DNA of 64,000 bases from Pseudotamlana agarivorans (GCF_018860245.1 NZ_JAHKPD010000018.1:62001-126000); one strand, 5' to 3'; shown: positions 1 to 8,930, counted from the stretch's first letter. Program-made: numbers and translations. The notes: a model not told the origin generated them from the sequence alone.

Positions 1-579
1 AGTTTTCTTTTTTTTACTTGTGCATCTTACCCAAAGAAGCATAATTTTGAAGAGATAGAAACTTCAAATACACTACTAAATCCTTATTTTTCAGATGCTA
101 ATAAAGACTATGTTTATAAGGCAACTATAACAATTTATGATAAGGTTTTTGGCGGAATATTTATCGTTAAAAAAATAGAATTAGATCATCATCGGGTTGT
201 GTTTACTACCGAAATGGGAAATAAAATATTAGATTTTACCTTTAATAAAGGTGCATTTGAAGTCAATTTTATTTTAGAAGATCTCAATAGAAAGTTACTC
301 GTTAAACTTCTTAAAAAAGACTTTAAGGTTTTAATATCAGAAAACTTAGTACCGCAGGCCACATATAAAAATAAAAAGGAGTTAGTAAGTCAAACATTCA
401 TAGATCATGACGCTTATTTTTATTTTGGAACGCCCATAATCCACAAAATAGTAAGAACAAATCGAGGAAAGGAGAAAGTCGTGTTTACATTTTCAGAAAT
501 TAGTGATAATATTGCACAACAAATTCAAATACAACACCTAAACATAAAGTTTAAAATGTTGCTCAAATCTATTAATTAA
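1..579 (+). CDS. Lipoprotein, 5' end outside the window
   Basis: The frame is open from base 1, so the gene starts upstream. The first visible residues (SFLFFTC followed by ASYPKK) look like the end of a lipoprotein signal peptide with a lipobox Cys, so about 185 residues of mature protein are present. The remainder is a beta-rich, lysine-rich sequence with no motif I can name. It is followed 13 bases later by a beta-barrel gene and then a FabZ-like gene. In flexirubin/aryl-polyene clusters a LolA/LolB-like or DUF3261-like lipoprotein often sits in this position, so an envelope lipid or pigment carrier role is possible, but that is inference from context only. Confidence 0.7.
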   Translation, partial: SFLFFTCASYPKKHNFEEIETSNTLLNPYFSDANKDYVYKATITIYDKVFGGIFIVKKIELDHHRVVFTTEMGNKILDFTFNKGAFEVNFILEDLNRKLLVKLLKKDFKVLISENLVPQATYKNKKELVSQTFIDHDAYFYFGTPIIHKIVRTNRGKEKVVFTFSEISDNIAQQIQIQHLNIKFKMLLKSIN

Positions 580-592
580 ACCTGTTGAAACT

Positions 593-1186
593 ATGAAAAA
601 ATGGTTGTTAACCATGCTTTGCTTTGGAATGATTACCTTGACGTATGCTCAAAGAAAAAGCACCTTCGGTCTTAGAACCGGAGTTAATTTATCGGAAGTT
701 TCAAAAGCAGATTTAGAAACCAAAACAGGTTTTTACTTTAGTTTAATGGGGCATTTTAAATTTACCCAATTTTATGCATTACAGCCAGAGATTGGTTATT
801 CACTTCAGGGAGGTCAGTCTGAATCAAATTCAGAGGCTAATCTTGATATTCATTATATAACCTTGTCTTTAGCTAATAAATTTTTTATTAAAGGATCCGG
901 GTTTCATTTAGTTGTTGCTCCTGGTTTTGATTTTGATGCCGATGATACACTTATAGGTTTATATAATGACGTAGAAGGCAATAATGTTTCGTTTATAGAC
1001 TTAAACATAGCCCTGGGAATTGGTTATGAATTTAAGAATGGGTTAGGTGTCGAGGCACGATATAAACAAGGTGCAATTGATGTTTTTTCAGGTACGTTTA
1101 ATAGTTTTGAATCTGAGAAGTTAAGTGAAGAAACACAACTGAACTCTACTATTCAATTAGGGGTATTTTATAAATTCAACTACTAA
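593..1186 (+). CDS. Outer-membrane beta-barrel protein (PorT/OmpW-like fold)
   Basis: A 197-residue protein with a clear Sec signal peptide (MKKWLLTMLCFGMITLTYAQ) and then alternating hydrophobic/polar strands ending in an aromatic residue (FYKFNY), as is typical of small eight-stranded outer-membrane barrels annotated as outer membrane beta-barrel or PorT family in Bacteroidota. Early motif RTGVNLS and later GIGYEFKNGLGVEARY are typical barrel strands. It lies 13 bases after the preceding lipoprotein gene and 4 bases before the FabZ-like gene, so the four genes form one transcription unit. The function is not known. Confidence 0.75.
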   Translation: MKKWLLTMLCFGMITLTYAQRKSTFGLRTGVNLSEVSKADLETKTGFYFSLMGHFKFTQFYALQPEIGYSLQGGQSESNSEANLDIHYITLSLANKFFIKGSGFHLVVAPGFDFDADDTLIGLYNDVEGNNVSFIDLNIALGIGYEFKNGLGVEARYKQGAIDVFSGTFNSFESEKLSEETQLNSTIQLGVFYKFNY

Positions 1187-1190
1187 ATTT

Positions 1191-1556
1191 ATGCAATTAA
1201 AAGATTTTTATTCCGTTAAGGATTTATTGGTAAATGGCACTGCAATAGTGGCTCAAATCACTTTAAATAAAGATCATGAGATTTTTAAAGGACATTTTCC
1301 AGGAAACCCGGTTACCCCTGGTGTTTGTATGATGCAAATAATTAAAGAGCTTACAGAAGAGGTGGTCGGGAAGCGTCTGTTTATGAATGCATCAAGTAAT
1401 ATAAAATTTATGGCCATTATTAATCCAGACAAAACGCCAGATCTAGAAATACAATTAAATTTAACTGAAACAGAAACAGGTTATAAGGTTAAAAATACCA
1501 CACGTTTTGAGGATACTGTGGCTTTAAAATTGACCAGTAATTTTACAGTACAATAA
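1191..1556 (+). CDS. FabZ-like hotdog-fold 3-hydroxyacyl-ACP dehydratase
   Basis: A 121-residue single hotdog domain. The FabZ signature is clear: GHFPGNPVTPGV with the catalytic His at residue 35. In FabZ enzymes a second catalytic residue, Glu (Asp in FabA), lies 14 residues after the His; here residue 49 is Gln (PGVCMMQII). Small FabZ-like dehydratases of this type occur in flexirubin and aryl-polyene pigment clusters, where they dehydrate the growing polyene on an acyl carrier protein. The neighbours (lipoprotein, barrel, small secreted protein) fit the end of such a cluster, but the core ketosynthase genes would be outside the window. Whether it is an active dehydratase is open because of the Gln. 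Confidence 0.8.
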   Translation: MQLKDFYSVKDLLVNGTAIVAQITLNKDHEIFKGHFPGNPVTPGVCMMQIIKELTEEVVGKRLFMNASSNIKFMAIINPDKTPDLEIQLNLTETETGYKVKNTTRFEDTVALKLTSNFTVQ

Positions 1557-1562
1557 AAAAGT

Positions 1563-2054
1563 ATGAAGTATTTGTTCGCACTTATTGTTTTAGTTATTTC
1601 CCAATCTGTGAACTTGGAAACGACTAGAAATGCTTATAAGTATGCTGCTCAAGATACTAGTAAGGTTAAAGCATTTTTTAAGAATTTAGAACGTGTTACT
1701 AAATCTGATAAATTAGAATTGGTTGCTTATAAAGGCGCATCAATAGCGCTCATGGCCAAGGAAGCTAAAACTATTAAAGAAAAAAAAGAACGATTTGTCA
1801 AAGGCGTAAGTTTAGTTGAATATGCTATTGAAAAGGACTCGAACAATATTGAAGTACGCTTTGTAAGACTTAGTATTCAGCAGAACGTTCCTAAAATCTT
1901 GAAATATCATTCAGATATTAAAAGTGATAAAAAAATTATACTTGAAAATTATAGTAATATAAAAAACACGTCTTTAAAGCGTCATTTATCTGATTATATT
2001 TCACATTCAAAGGGGTTTACCGACGAAGAAAAGATCGGCCTTATGAGGAATTAA
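1563..2054 (+). CDS. Small secreted protein of unknown function
   Basis: A 163-residue protein with an N-terminal hydrophobic segment (MKYLFALIVLVISQSV) and then a largely helical, lysine-rich body. It follows the FabZ-like gene by 6 bases and is probably the last gene of that operon. I do not recognise a domain. The helical pattern with repeated KxxK and the phrase EKDSNNIEVRFVRLSIQQN is reminiscent of TPR-like helical hairpins, but this is weak. It is probably periplasmic. Confidence 0.6.
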   Translation: MKYLFALIVLVISQSVNLETTRNAYKYAAQDTSKVKAFFKNLERVTKSDKLELVAYKGASIALMAKEAKTIKEKKERFVKGVSLVEYAIEKDSNNIEVRFVRLSIQQNVPKILKYHSDIKSDKKIILENYSNIKNTSLKRHLSDYISHSKGFTDEEKIGLMRN

Positions 2055-2081
2055 AGCGCGATTAATTTTAATTGTTTTATC

Positions 2082-3023
2082 TTACTGTAGAAAAGTGGAA
2101 ATGGCTGTATTTACAGCTTCCGATTGATCGATACTTAGAAAATGTCCGGCATCTTTTATTATTGTAGTTTGACTTCTAAAGAGTAAATTTTGAGCCCTTT
2201 CAAGGCTCTTTTCTGAATTTATAACATCTTGATCGCCAATTAAGATAAGTACAGGCGTAGTAATGAATTTTAATTCTTCATCAGAGAATGGTGTCATCTG
2301 TAGCATACTAGTATTGGATTTCGCATACTTATTAGCGAGATAAAACTGTTTCTTATACTTTGAATTTATTTTATCTGGATGTGTTGAAAAAGTTTCTAGG
2401 GTTTTTTCAAATTTTTTCTGACTCGGAAATAGTTTTAATAGTAATGCATTTGACGTCTTTGCCAATTGATCTATATATTCGAACGTCTGCGCTGGACTCA
2501 ATAAAACCATTTTATTTATAGAATTATCTTTTTGAGAGGCCAAAAGTGTGGCTATCCAACCACCACGTGAGGCCGCTACAAGATCAAAATCTTTTAATTT
2601 ATAGTAATTAAATATACTGTTGTACCATAATACCAATTCTTTAGAAGATAAAGCATCTGATGTTAATGTTGATTTTCCGGGCTCCATTAAGAAGTCAATA
2701 GCATAAACCCGATGGTTTTTTGCTAATGTTTTTATGTTTGGATACCACATGGTAGAACTGGCATCCATACCGTGAAGTAAGACCATTTTTTTTCCATTTT
2801 TAGGTCCAGAAATAATAACATGGCCAGTTCCGAAATCTGTTTTTATATTTTCTTCAGAGTAAGGTATGCTCCATAACTTTAGAGCTCGATTATATGATTT
2901 TATATACGCTTTTTTTTCTTTTTTATTTTCAAATATATAATCGTTAAATTCAGCTTGTTTGGAAGAAACACAACCCACAATTAAAAATAAAACCATCAAT
3001 TTCAGAATTAATTTTGATAACAT
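2082..3023 (-). CDS. Alpha/beta-hydrolase lipoprotein
   Basis: A 313-residue protein with a lipoprotein signal (MLSKLILKLMVLFLIVGC, lipobox Cys18). The alpha/beta-hydrolase core shows the oxyanion HG at 84-85 (VLLHGMD), the nucleophile elbow AASRGG with Ser152 in place of the usual GxSxG, the acid in IGDQD (Asp264 or 266) and the catalytic His294 (DAGHF). It is probably a membrane-anchored esterase or lipase-like hydrolase facing the periplasm; the substrate is unknown. It is convergent with the upstream operon and monocistronic, being separated from rpe by a terminator-containing gap. Confidence 0.75.
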   Translation of the reverse strand: MLSKLILKLMVLFLIVGCVSSKQAEFNDYIFENKKEKKAYIKSYNRALKLWSIPYSEENIKTDFGTGHVIISGPKNGKKMVLLHGMDASSTMWYPNIKTLAKNHRVYAIDFLMEPGKSTLTSDALSSKELVLWYNSIFNYYKLKDFDLVAASRGGWIATLLASQKDNSINKMVLLSPAQTFEYIDQLAKTSNALLLKLFPSQKKFEKTLETFSTHPDKINSKYKKQFYLANKYAKSNTSMLQMTPFSDEELKFITTPVLILIGDQDVINSEKSLERAQNLLFRSQTTIIKDAGHFLSIDQSEAVNTAISTFLQ

Positions 3024-3129
3024 GTTGTAAGGTTTTTATTTTTTATGGGTTAATTTGTAAGCTCCTAATATAACTAAAAAACCGAGCTGTTTTAATGAAG
3101 AGTTGAACGCTATTAGAACACTAAAAAAA

Positions 3130-3170
3130 GAAACCTCGCTAAAGTCTAATTAAGACTCTGTCGAGGTTTC
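3130..3170 (-). terminator. Rho-independent terminator of rpe
   Basis: The arms GAAACCTCG (3130-3138) and CGAGGTTTC (3162-3170) form a stem, with a second inner AGTCT/AGACT pairing. Read on the minus strand it is followed by a run of T, so it ends rpe. Confidence 0.8.
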
Positions 3171-3196
3171 GAATTTAATTTTAAAAAAAAGCCTGC

Positions 3197-3859
3197 TTAA
3201 GAGTTAGCTATAGCTTTTAAATCTTTAATGGTTTCAATTTGGGTACTACTTTTAAACACATAACTTCCAGCAACTAAAACATCGGCTCCGGCATCTGTTA
3301 ACTGTTTTGCGTTTTTGTTTGTTACACCACCATCTATTTCAATAAGCGTACTAGCACCTTTAGTAACAATAAGTTCTTTAAGTTGTTGCACTTTTTTATA
3401 GGTATTCTCAATAAAACTTTGTCCGCCAAAACCAGGATTCACACTCATGATACAAACTAGGTCAATGTCGTTGATTACATCCTCTAATACATTGATGTTT
3501 GTATGTGGGTTTAGGGCAACTCCAGCTTTCATGCCTTCGGCTTTAATGGCTTGTAGTGTTCTATGTAAATGTGTGCAAGCTTCGTAATGTACTGTTAAAA
3601 CATCACTTCCTAATTCGGCAAAAGTTTTAATATACCTATCGGGATCGACAATCATTAAATGCACATCGATTGTTTTTTTAGCATGCTTTGAAATGGCTTG
3701 TAAAACCGGCATTCCAAAAGAAATGTTTGGTACAAAAACACCATCCATAATATCAATATGAAACCAATCGGCTTCACTTTGATTAACCATTTCTATGTCA
3801 CGTTGAAGGTTAGCGAAATCTGCGGCTAACACTGATGGAGCAATTAATTTAGAACTCAT
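3197..3859 (-). CDS. rpe: Ribulose-phosphate 3-epimerase
   Basis: A 220-residue TIM-barrel enzyme interconverting ribulose 5-phosphate and xylulose 5-phosphate in the pentose phosphate pathway. The family features are intact: IAPSVLAADFANL at the N-terminus, metal ligands His34 and Asp36 (HIDIMDG), His67 (VHLM) and Asp177 (IDGGV), and the phosphate-binding loop SVNPGFGGQ at 139-147. Length is normal. It is monocistronic, with a putative TAnnTTTG box upstream and a hairpin terminator downstream. Confidence 0.97.
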   Translation of the reverse strand: MSSKLIAPSVLAADFANLQRDIEMVNQSEADWFHIDIMDGVFVPNISFGMPVLQAISKHAKKTIDVHLMIVDPDRYIKTFAELGSDVLTVHYEACTHLHRTLQAIKAEGMKAGVALNPHTNINVLEDVINDIDLVCIMSVNPGFGGQSFIENTYKKVQQLKELIVTKGASTLIEIDGGVTNKNAKQLTDAGADVLVAGSYVFKSSTQIETIKDLKAIANS

Positions 3860-3893
3860 TGAGATTGTATATTATAATTTTTGCAAAAATAAA

Positions 3894-3901
3894 GGATTTG
3901 A
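3894..3901 (-). promoter_or_regulatory. Putative -7 box of the rpe promoter
   Basis: Minus strand TATTTTTG matches the Bacteroidota -7 consensus TAnnTTTG exactly, 35 bases upstream of the rpe start codon. No clear TTTG -33 element is seen at the ideal distance. Confidence 0.4.
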
Positions 3902-3914
3902 TTGAGGCGAGGGA

Positions 3915-4319
3915 TTAGTTTTCAATAAAATTTTCTACCATACCAATTACTTCGTTGGCTAGTTTATTGTGTCCCATTTTTAACCATTCGAGGTATTCGT
4001 AAAGGTTGTTTAATTCTGTTTTTTCATCAATAACGGTGAAACCAAAATTGTAATCTTCAAAAATACGACCTTCGATTTTAGTGTTAATCACTTTAAATAA
4101 GTTTGTATGCCTAGGGTCTGTGCTTATTTTTTTATAAACCTTATCCACGATTTCATCTGGCCCTTCTAAAACTTGAAGAAAATTGAAATTCTTGTAAATA
4201 AGAACGCCAGTAATATTGTTTTTAATGTTATTGGCTTTCGCCTTTAAGTAGATTTCATCTTGAACGCTGAAGTCTAGATTTCTAGTGGCATCACTAATAT
4301 AACAAATGGTTTTAAGCAT
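3915..4319 (-). CDS. BLUF-domain blue-light photoreceptor
   Basis: A 134-residue single-domain protein. BLUF proteins bind FAD and sense blue light through a Tyr-Gln hydrogen-bond switch. The key residues fall at the right spacing: Tyr7 (ICYIS), Asn31 and Gln49 (FLQVLEGP), equivalent to Tyr21, Asn45 and Gln63 of AppA. The position matching AppA Trp104 is Tyr90 here. There is no effector domain, so it belongs to the short BLUF class that signals by protein-protein interaction; the partner is not evident from neighbours (rpe, rpoD). It is monocistronic. Confidence 0.9.
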   Translation of the reverse strand: MLKTICYISDATRNLDFSVQDEIYLKAKANNIKNNITGVLIYKNFNFLQVLEGPDEIVDKVYKKISTDPRHTNLFKVINTKIEGRIFEDYNFGFTVIDEKTELNNLYEYLEWLKMGHNKLANEVIGMVENFIEN

Positions 4320-4430
4320 GATTTATCATTGGGGGTGATCGTATTAAAATACGGTATAAAAGTATAGAAATAATCCAACCTAAAAAAGGAGACTTAAATA
4401 ATAATTGGAATGGATAGGGTTAGAAAAATA

Positions 4431-4455
4431 AACCCTCGGTAATCAGCCGAGGGTT
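4431..4455 (-). terminator. Terminator of rpoD
   Basis: AACCCTCGG and CCGAGGGTT form a perfect 9-bp stem with a 7-base loop. On the minus strand it is followed by TTATTTTT, placing it as the rpoD terminator. Confidence 0.8.
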
Positions 4456-4530
4456 CTTTCATCAATCAAAAAACGAACAGTTATGAGTAACTGTTTGTTG
4501 TTGTAATTTAGTCGTAATTTAAATGAATTA

Positions 4531-5394
4531 CTAACCTAAATAAGTCTTTAAAATTTTACTTCTAGAGGTATGTTTTAATCTTCTAATGGCTTTTTCCTTA
4601 ATTTGTCTTACACGCTCGCGTGTTAAATCGAAAGTTTCACCAATTTCTTCCAAAGTCATTGGGTGTTGATTTCCTAAACCAAAGTATAAACGAATTACAT
4701 CTGCTTCACGAGGTGTTAGTGTTTCTAAGGCACGCTCGATTTCAGTACGTAAAGATTCGTGTAATAATTCTTTATCTGGGTTTGGAGATTCACCACTGTT
4801 TAGTACATCGTATAAGTTTGAGTCTTCACCTTCAACTAGGGGCGCATCCATACTTACGTGACGACCAGAATTTTTCATAGACTCCTTAACATCGTTAATA
4901 GTCATGTCTAATTCTTTTGCAATTTCTTCAGCAGAAGGCGGACGTTCATGACTTTGCTCTAAAAAGGCAAAAGTCTTATTAATCTTATTAATCGATCCAA
5001 TTTTATTTAAAGGTAAACGTACAATACGAGATTGTTCAGCTAAAGCTTGAAGAATCGATTGTCGAATCCACCATACCGCATAGGATATAAATTTAAAACC
5101 ACGAGTTTCATCAAAACGTTGTGCAGCCTTAATTAAACCTAAATTCCCCTCATTAATTAAATCAGGTAATGTTAAACCTTGGTTTTGATATTGTTTTGCC
5201 ACAGATACCACGAAACGTAAATTTGCTTTGGTTAACTTTTCTAAAGCAATTTGGTCGCCGGCTTTAATACGTTGTGCTAATTCTACTTCCTCATCGGCAG
5301 TAATTAAATCTACTTTACCAATTTCCTGTAAATATTTATCTAACGAAGCGGTTTCTCTATTGGTTACCTGCTTCGTAATTTTTAGCTGTCTCAT
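4531..5394 (-). CDS. rpoD: Primary sigma factor RpoD (short Bacteroidota type)
   Basis: A 287-residue housekeeping sigma factor. It begins almost directly at region 1.2 ([21 protein letters not shown]) and lacks region 1.1, as is usual in Bacteroidota. Region 2 ([47 protein letters not shown]) contains the -10 recognition helix; region 3 follows; region 4 ([38 protein letters not shown]) holds the helix-turn-helix. Bacteroidota holoenzymes with this sigma read the TAnnTTTG/TTTG promoters noted elsewhere in this window. It is monocistronic with its own terminator. Confidence 0.97.
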   Translation of the reverse strand: MRQLKITKQVTNRETASLDKYLQEIGKVDLITADEEVELAQRIKAGDQIALEKLTKANLRFVVSVAKQYQNQGLTLPDLINEGNLGLIKAAQRFDETRGFKFISYAVWWIRQSILQALAEQSRIVRLPLNKIGSINKINKTFAFLEQSHERPPSAEEIAKELDMTINDVKESMKNSGRHVSMDAPLVEGEDSNLYDVLNSGESPNPDKELLHESLRTEIERALETLTPREADVIRLYFGLGNQHPMTLEEIGETFDLTRERVRQIKEKAIRRLKHTSRSKILKTYLG

Positions 5395-5543
5395 TTAATG
5401 TTCTCCTGTAATTTAAATTGTGAATAATAGGGCATTCAATGGTTATACGTGTTTATAAAAGATAATGTTACAAAAAATGTAATCTTTTTTATAAAAATAC
5501 AATTGAAAGCACAAATGTTTCAGTACTGCAAGAGGCCTTAAAC

Positions 5544-6986
5544 TTATTTTTTCACGGTAAGTTCACGGGTTAACCAGCCACTTTTACTTGCTGTTGCAAT
5601 GGCGTATGGCGTTATCCAAAATAAAGCAAACGTATATAATATACTATAGGTATATGCCCAGAATGATTCGGATACTTTATAACGATTGGCGTAAAACAAC
5701 ATGGAAAATGTTGAGAGTATTAATGTGGCGACTAAGGTTGAACTTATAAATAATAGGGGATGTGTGACTACGAAAAACATCATAAATATCAAGAACGGGT
5801 AAGTCATTATAATTTCTGAAGACTGACTTAAAAATAAAAGTCGTGTTCCTAGTTTTGATTCTTTTTTAAAGTTTGTGAATACATATTTAGACATTTCAAT
5901 GTTTTCACGAACGTTACTACGTCCCCATCTTATAAACATTTTGTAAAGACCTTGGTATTTTTCAGGAACGTTTGTGTAGGCGTAGGCATTTCTTTGGAAT
6001 AATACATGCTTACCTTGTTTTAAGATCATATTCGTTAGAGCACGATCTTCACCAATGTCTGATGGTTTACCCATAAAAGTTTGGTTAATCCATTCTGGAA
6101 GACAAGCAAAAACTTCTGATCGTCTATATGCAGCAAGCGCTCCTGGAGTACAAAGAACGGAGTTAAGCGTGCTTTCAGCAGATCTAACAAATTCAAAACT
6201 TAAAACGAAACTTACATCTAGCATTTTAGGCAGTAGCGCCTTCTTATTATTAAGTACTCGAATGTTTCCGGCTACAGCGCCACATTTTTCATTGTTTACA
6301 AAAGGGCTTACTAATAGTCTTACGGTATCTGGGTTAACTATAGAATCACTATCTACGGTAACAAAAATCTCTCCGGTGCCTTGATTAAAACCACGGTATA
6401 AAGCATGGCGCTTTCCTTTATTTTCAGATTGTTTGCATATTTCTAAACGGTTACCTAATTGCTCTTTCGCTTTAAGCATCCATTGCCATGTATCGTCTTT
6501 ACTGCCATCATCAATGGCTAATAGCTGTAGTTTTTCTTCTGGAAAATCACTTTTAGCCAAGCTGATTAGTGTGTCCCAAACTTGTTTGCCTTCATTGTAT
6601 GCTGGAACAATTATTGTTACAGTTGGTAATTCCTCATCTGAAACGGATTCAACGGGCTTATAGCAAAAATATTTATATAAAGTATATATGAAAAAACTAG
6701 CCTTGAAGACAAGTAAACCAGTGCAGAAGATAAGGAAGACTGAGCCAAATGTTGAACTTGATTGTGTTAAATTGAATTCGTAAAAATCATTTTGTAGTAA
6801 ATAGAAAAGATATGCTGCATTTGCCATTAATAAAAAAGTACTCACTAATACAAGAAAACCCCAGGTTCGACCTGTTTTATTCGTTATGAGGTTTTTTATA
6901 TTTGAAACCAACTCATTTAGAAGTGAAGACTGTTTAGAGTTAGCGGCTTCTGTTAGCTTGTAGTTTTGTGCGTTATTTAATTCCAT
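5544..6986 (-). CDS. Membrane glycosyltransferase family 2 (processive type)
   Basis: A 480-residue inner-membrane protein. Two transmembrane segments (about 42-65 and 80-105) precede a GT2 catalytic domain with VPAYNEG (128-133), IDDGSKDD (Asp159/160), VDSDS (212-215, metal-binding DxD), GED (312-314) and RW (353-354); two to three further helices follow (about 383-470). This is the layout of hyaluronan-, chitin- and poly-N-acetylglucosamine synthases, so it probably makes or extends a surface polysaccharide from a nucleotide sugar. The sugar cannot be read from the sequence. There are no other polysaccharide genes beside it. Confidence 0.88.
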   Translation of the reverse strand: MELNNAQNYKLTEAANSKQSSLLNELVSNIKNLITNKTGRTWGFLVLVSTFLLMANAAYLFYLLQNDFYEFNLTQSSSTFGSVFLIFCTGLLVFKASFFIYTLYKYFCYKPVESVSDEELPTVTIIVPAYNEGKQVWDTLISLAKSDFPEEKLQLLAIDDGSKDDTWQWMLKAKEQLGNRLEICKQSENKGKRHALYRGFNQGTGEIFVTVDSDSIVNPDTVRLLVSPFVNNEKCGAVAGNIRVLNNKKALLPKMLDVSFVLSFEFVRSAESTLNSVLCTPGALAAYRRSEVFACLPEWINQTFMGKPSDIGEDRALTNMILKQGKHVLFQRNAYAYTNVPEKYQGLYKMFIRWGRSNVRENIEMSKYVFTNFKKESKLGTRLLFLSQSSEIIMTYPFLIFMMFFVVTHPLLFISSTLVATLILSTFSMLFYANRYKVSESFWAYTYSILYTFALFWITPYAIATASKSGWLTRELTVKK

Positions 6987-7161
6987 AAATTTTTTTAAAC
7001 TTGTATTTGTGGGTTATACGGCTACAGGGTTGTTTTTAGATTCTTTTCATAATTAATTTAACTTTATGCTAACGTTTAGGGTGGAATGTTTCAGTTTATA
7101 AATTGAATTTCTACCTTTGGAAAATAGCGGTATTAAGAACAAGAAATATTGAAACAAATAG

Positions 7162-7539
7162 ATGAGTAAACAAAACCTTAAACAACCAGAATGGAAATAC
7201 CATTTAAATACAGAATATATATATGTTGATTTTTCAGGGCTGGAAACCGAACGGCAAATTCTTGATCAAATAGAAACCGCGGTGGCCATGGGGCTCGAAC
7301 GTCCGGATAAATCGGTGCGTGCTATGGTTAGTATTAAAGGGTTGAGAACGAGTCCTGGAACGACACGACAGATGGCTGTATTAGGTAAAAAAGTTCAATG
7401 CAAGATTAATAAATCGGTACTCGTTGGTTCTAGTGGATTTGTGGCTTTATTAGTGAAAATTTATACGTCACATACTGGAAGTAAAATTAAGTTTTTTACA
7501 GATACTAACGTCGCTCTAGAATACTTAACTAGCGACTAA
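7162..7539 (+). CDS. STAS/SpoIIAA-like small cytosolic protein
   Basis: A 125-residue soluble protein without signal peptide. The alternating strand/helix pattern (YIYVDFSGL, RAMVSIKGLRTSPGTTRQMAVLG, SVLVGSSGFVALLVKIY, IKFFTDTNVALEYL) resembles SpoIIAA/STAS-like domains used as small regulatory modules, but I cannot confirm the family. Its stop codon is one base before the start of the next gene, so the two are certainly translated together, and the partner is a response-regulator-like DNA-binding protein. A regulatory role in the same pathway is inferred. Confidence 0.65.
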   Translation: MSKQNLKQPEWKYHLNTEYIYVDFSGLETERQILDQIETAVAMGLERPDKSVRAMVSIKGLRTSPGTTRQMAVLGKKVQCKINKSVLVGSSGFVALLVKIYTSHTGSKIKFFTDTNVALEYLTSD

Positions 7540-7540
7540 T

Positions 7541-8368
7541 ATGGTGCGTTCTCATTCAAAAAATAATACTTTAAGTAAAGTGATACTCCTTTCTGATGGT
7601 AGCGATGATTTTTCTTCGTTGTATCTGAAACAGCATGGTTTTGAGTTGATTGTTACAGAAACCATTACTGAAGTTACCTTAAGAAATGTAGAGGTCGTGA
7701 TCATTGATTATAATTTTATCAATGATATCGATAGTATTATGGATGAATTCCAAACTTACAGTGATGCTCATATTCCTGTTATACTTTTGACTAATGGCTC
7801 TGGTAATCCGGCTTTTAGTGCGGTATTAGAAAACAAGTTGTTTTGTTTTATTGATACATTAGCGAATCAACAGGCTGTGATGCTTTTGCGTACGGCTAAA
7901 AGGCAATTTGAAAGAGAGGTTGAAAATACTTTAAAGAACAACGAGCTCAATAGGTTGTTAAGTACCAATTATTTGGTTTTAGATACTAAAAATCAGTTTT
8001 TAGAGCAAACGGATACACGTTTACAAAAATTGATCGAAAATGATATGAAATTAACTTCAGGTGAACTACAAAAGTTAAGAGACTCTATAGCCAAGCACCT
8101 TAAAGATGAATATCAATATCAACTATTTAAAGTGCATTTTGAAGAAGTGCATCCTTTGTTCTATAAACGCCTATTAGATATAAATAATACGTTGACAGAT
8201 AGCAATTTGAAGTTGGCTTCTTTCATAAAGATGGGGTTTAATAATTCTGAGATTGCCTTCTTCTTGAACATCTCACTTGCTGCCGTTAAAAAAGGGATTC
8301 AACGTATGAAGCATAAATTAAATTTATCCCCTAAAAATTCTTTAAGATTATTTCTGTTTAATATTTAG
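7541..8368 (+). CDS. Response-regulator-like protein with LuxR-type HTH
   Basis: A 275-residue protein. Residues about 13-120 have the alternating pattern of a receiver domain (KVILLSDGSDD, VVIIDYNF, PVILLTNG) with an Asp at the phosphoacceptor-like position in IIDYN, but the acidic pocket and conserved Lys are not convincing. A long helical linker (about 120-215) follows, then a LuxR/NarL-type helix-turn-helix (LKLASFIKMGFNNSEIAFFLNISLAAVKKGIQRMKHKL, about 220-258). It is probably a transcription factor that may work without phosphorylation. It is co-transcribed with the STAS-like gene. Confidence 0.7.
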   Translation: MVRSHSKNNTLSKVILLSDGSDDFSSLYLKQHGFELIVTETITEVTLRNVEVVIIDYNFINDIDSIMDEFQTYSDAHIPVILLTNGSGNPAFSAVLENKLFCFIDTLANQQAVMLLRTAKRQFEREVENTLKNNELNRLLSTNYLVLDTKNQFLEQTDTRLQKLIENDMKLTSGELQKLRDSIAKHLKDEYQYQLFKVHFEEVHPLFYKRLLDINNTLTDSNLKLASFIKMGFNNSEIAFFLNISLAAVKKGIQRMKHKLNLSPKNSLRLFLFNI

Positions 8369-8750
8369 TGACTTCGGGATGTTATATAAATAGAATAACG
8401 AATTATAATGTATTTCACCATTTGAAACAACTATTTGGTAGAAATTATTATTGCTTGCTACATTTTTACACTTACTAAAACCTAAGTAATAAAGTCGTTT
8501 TCTTTGAAAATTATGGAATTATAACACAATACTAATGTTAAATAACATAATTAAATAGCAAAAATTAACGACGAAACAATAAATGTCTCCTATTTGTCTC
8601 CCTAGTGTTCATTCAAAAGTACAGAATATAAACCTTAATTTGTAACGATGAAATTAATAAAGGTTTAAGGAAATTACGATTCAAAATGACTTGAAATTCG
8701 TAATTCAGTGAAATTAAATTTATTAATTCTACTCTCAAACTATTTACATT
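8369..8750. other. Gene-poor intergenic stretch with one imperfect hairpin
   Basis: No coding frame is convincing here. The only structure I see is an inverted repeat at 8673-8704: ATTACGA-TTCAA and TTGAA-AT-TCGTAAT around a 6-base loop, 12 pairs with a 2-base bulge, with no T-tract. It lies 46 bases before a tiny membrane-protein ORF. Confidence 0.5.
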
Positions 8751-8870
8751 ATGAGCACAAAAGAAATTAAAGGAGTACTGAATAAATCGTTACCAATTTT
8801 AGTTATAGGTATAGTTGTCTTTATATACTTATTGTGGATATTATTATTAATATTTAGATACTGTTTTTAG
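8751..8870 (+). CDS. Small single-helix membrane protein (39 aa)
   Basis: ATG at 8751 opens a 39-residue frame: a polar head (MSTKEIKGVLNKS) and then one hydrophobic helix (about residues 14-35) ending in RYCF. Length and composition fit a small transmembrane protein. The evidence is only the ORF shape and its position after an inverted repeat; it may not be expressed. No family is recognised. Confidence 0.4.
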   Translation: MSTKEIKGVLNKSLPILVIGIVVFIYLLWILLLIFRYCF

Positions 8871-8930
8871 ATACTTTTCTTTGATTAAATCTATATAAAA
8901 TAGTTTTTTCAACGAACCACTCTTAAGAAG

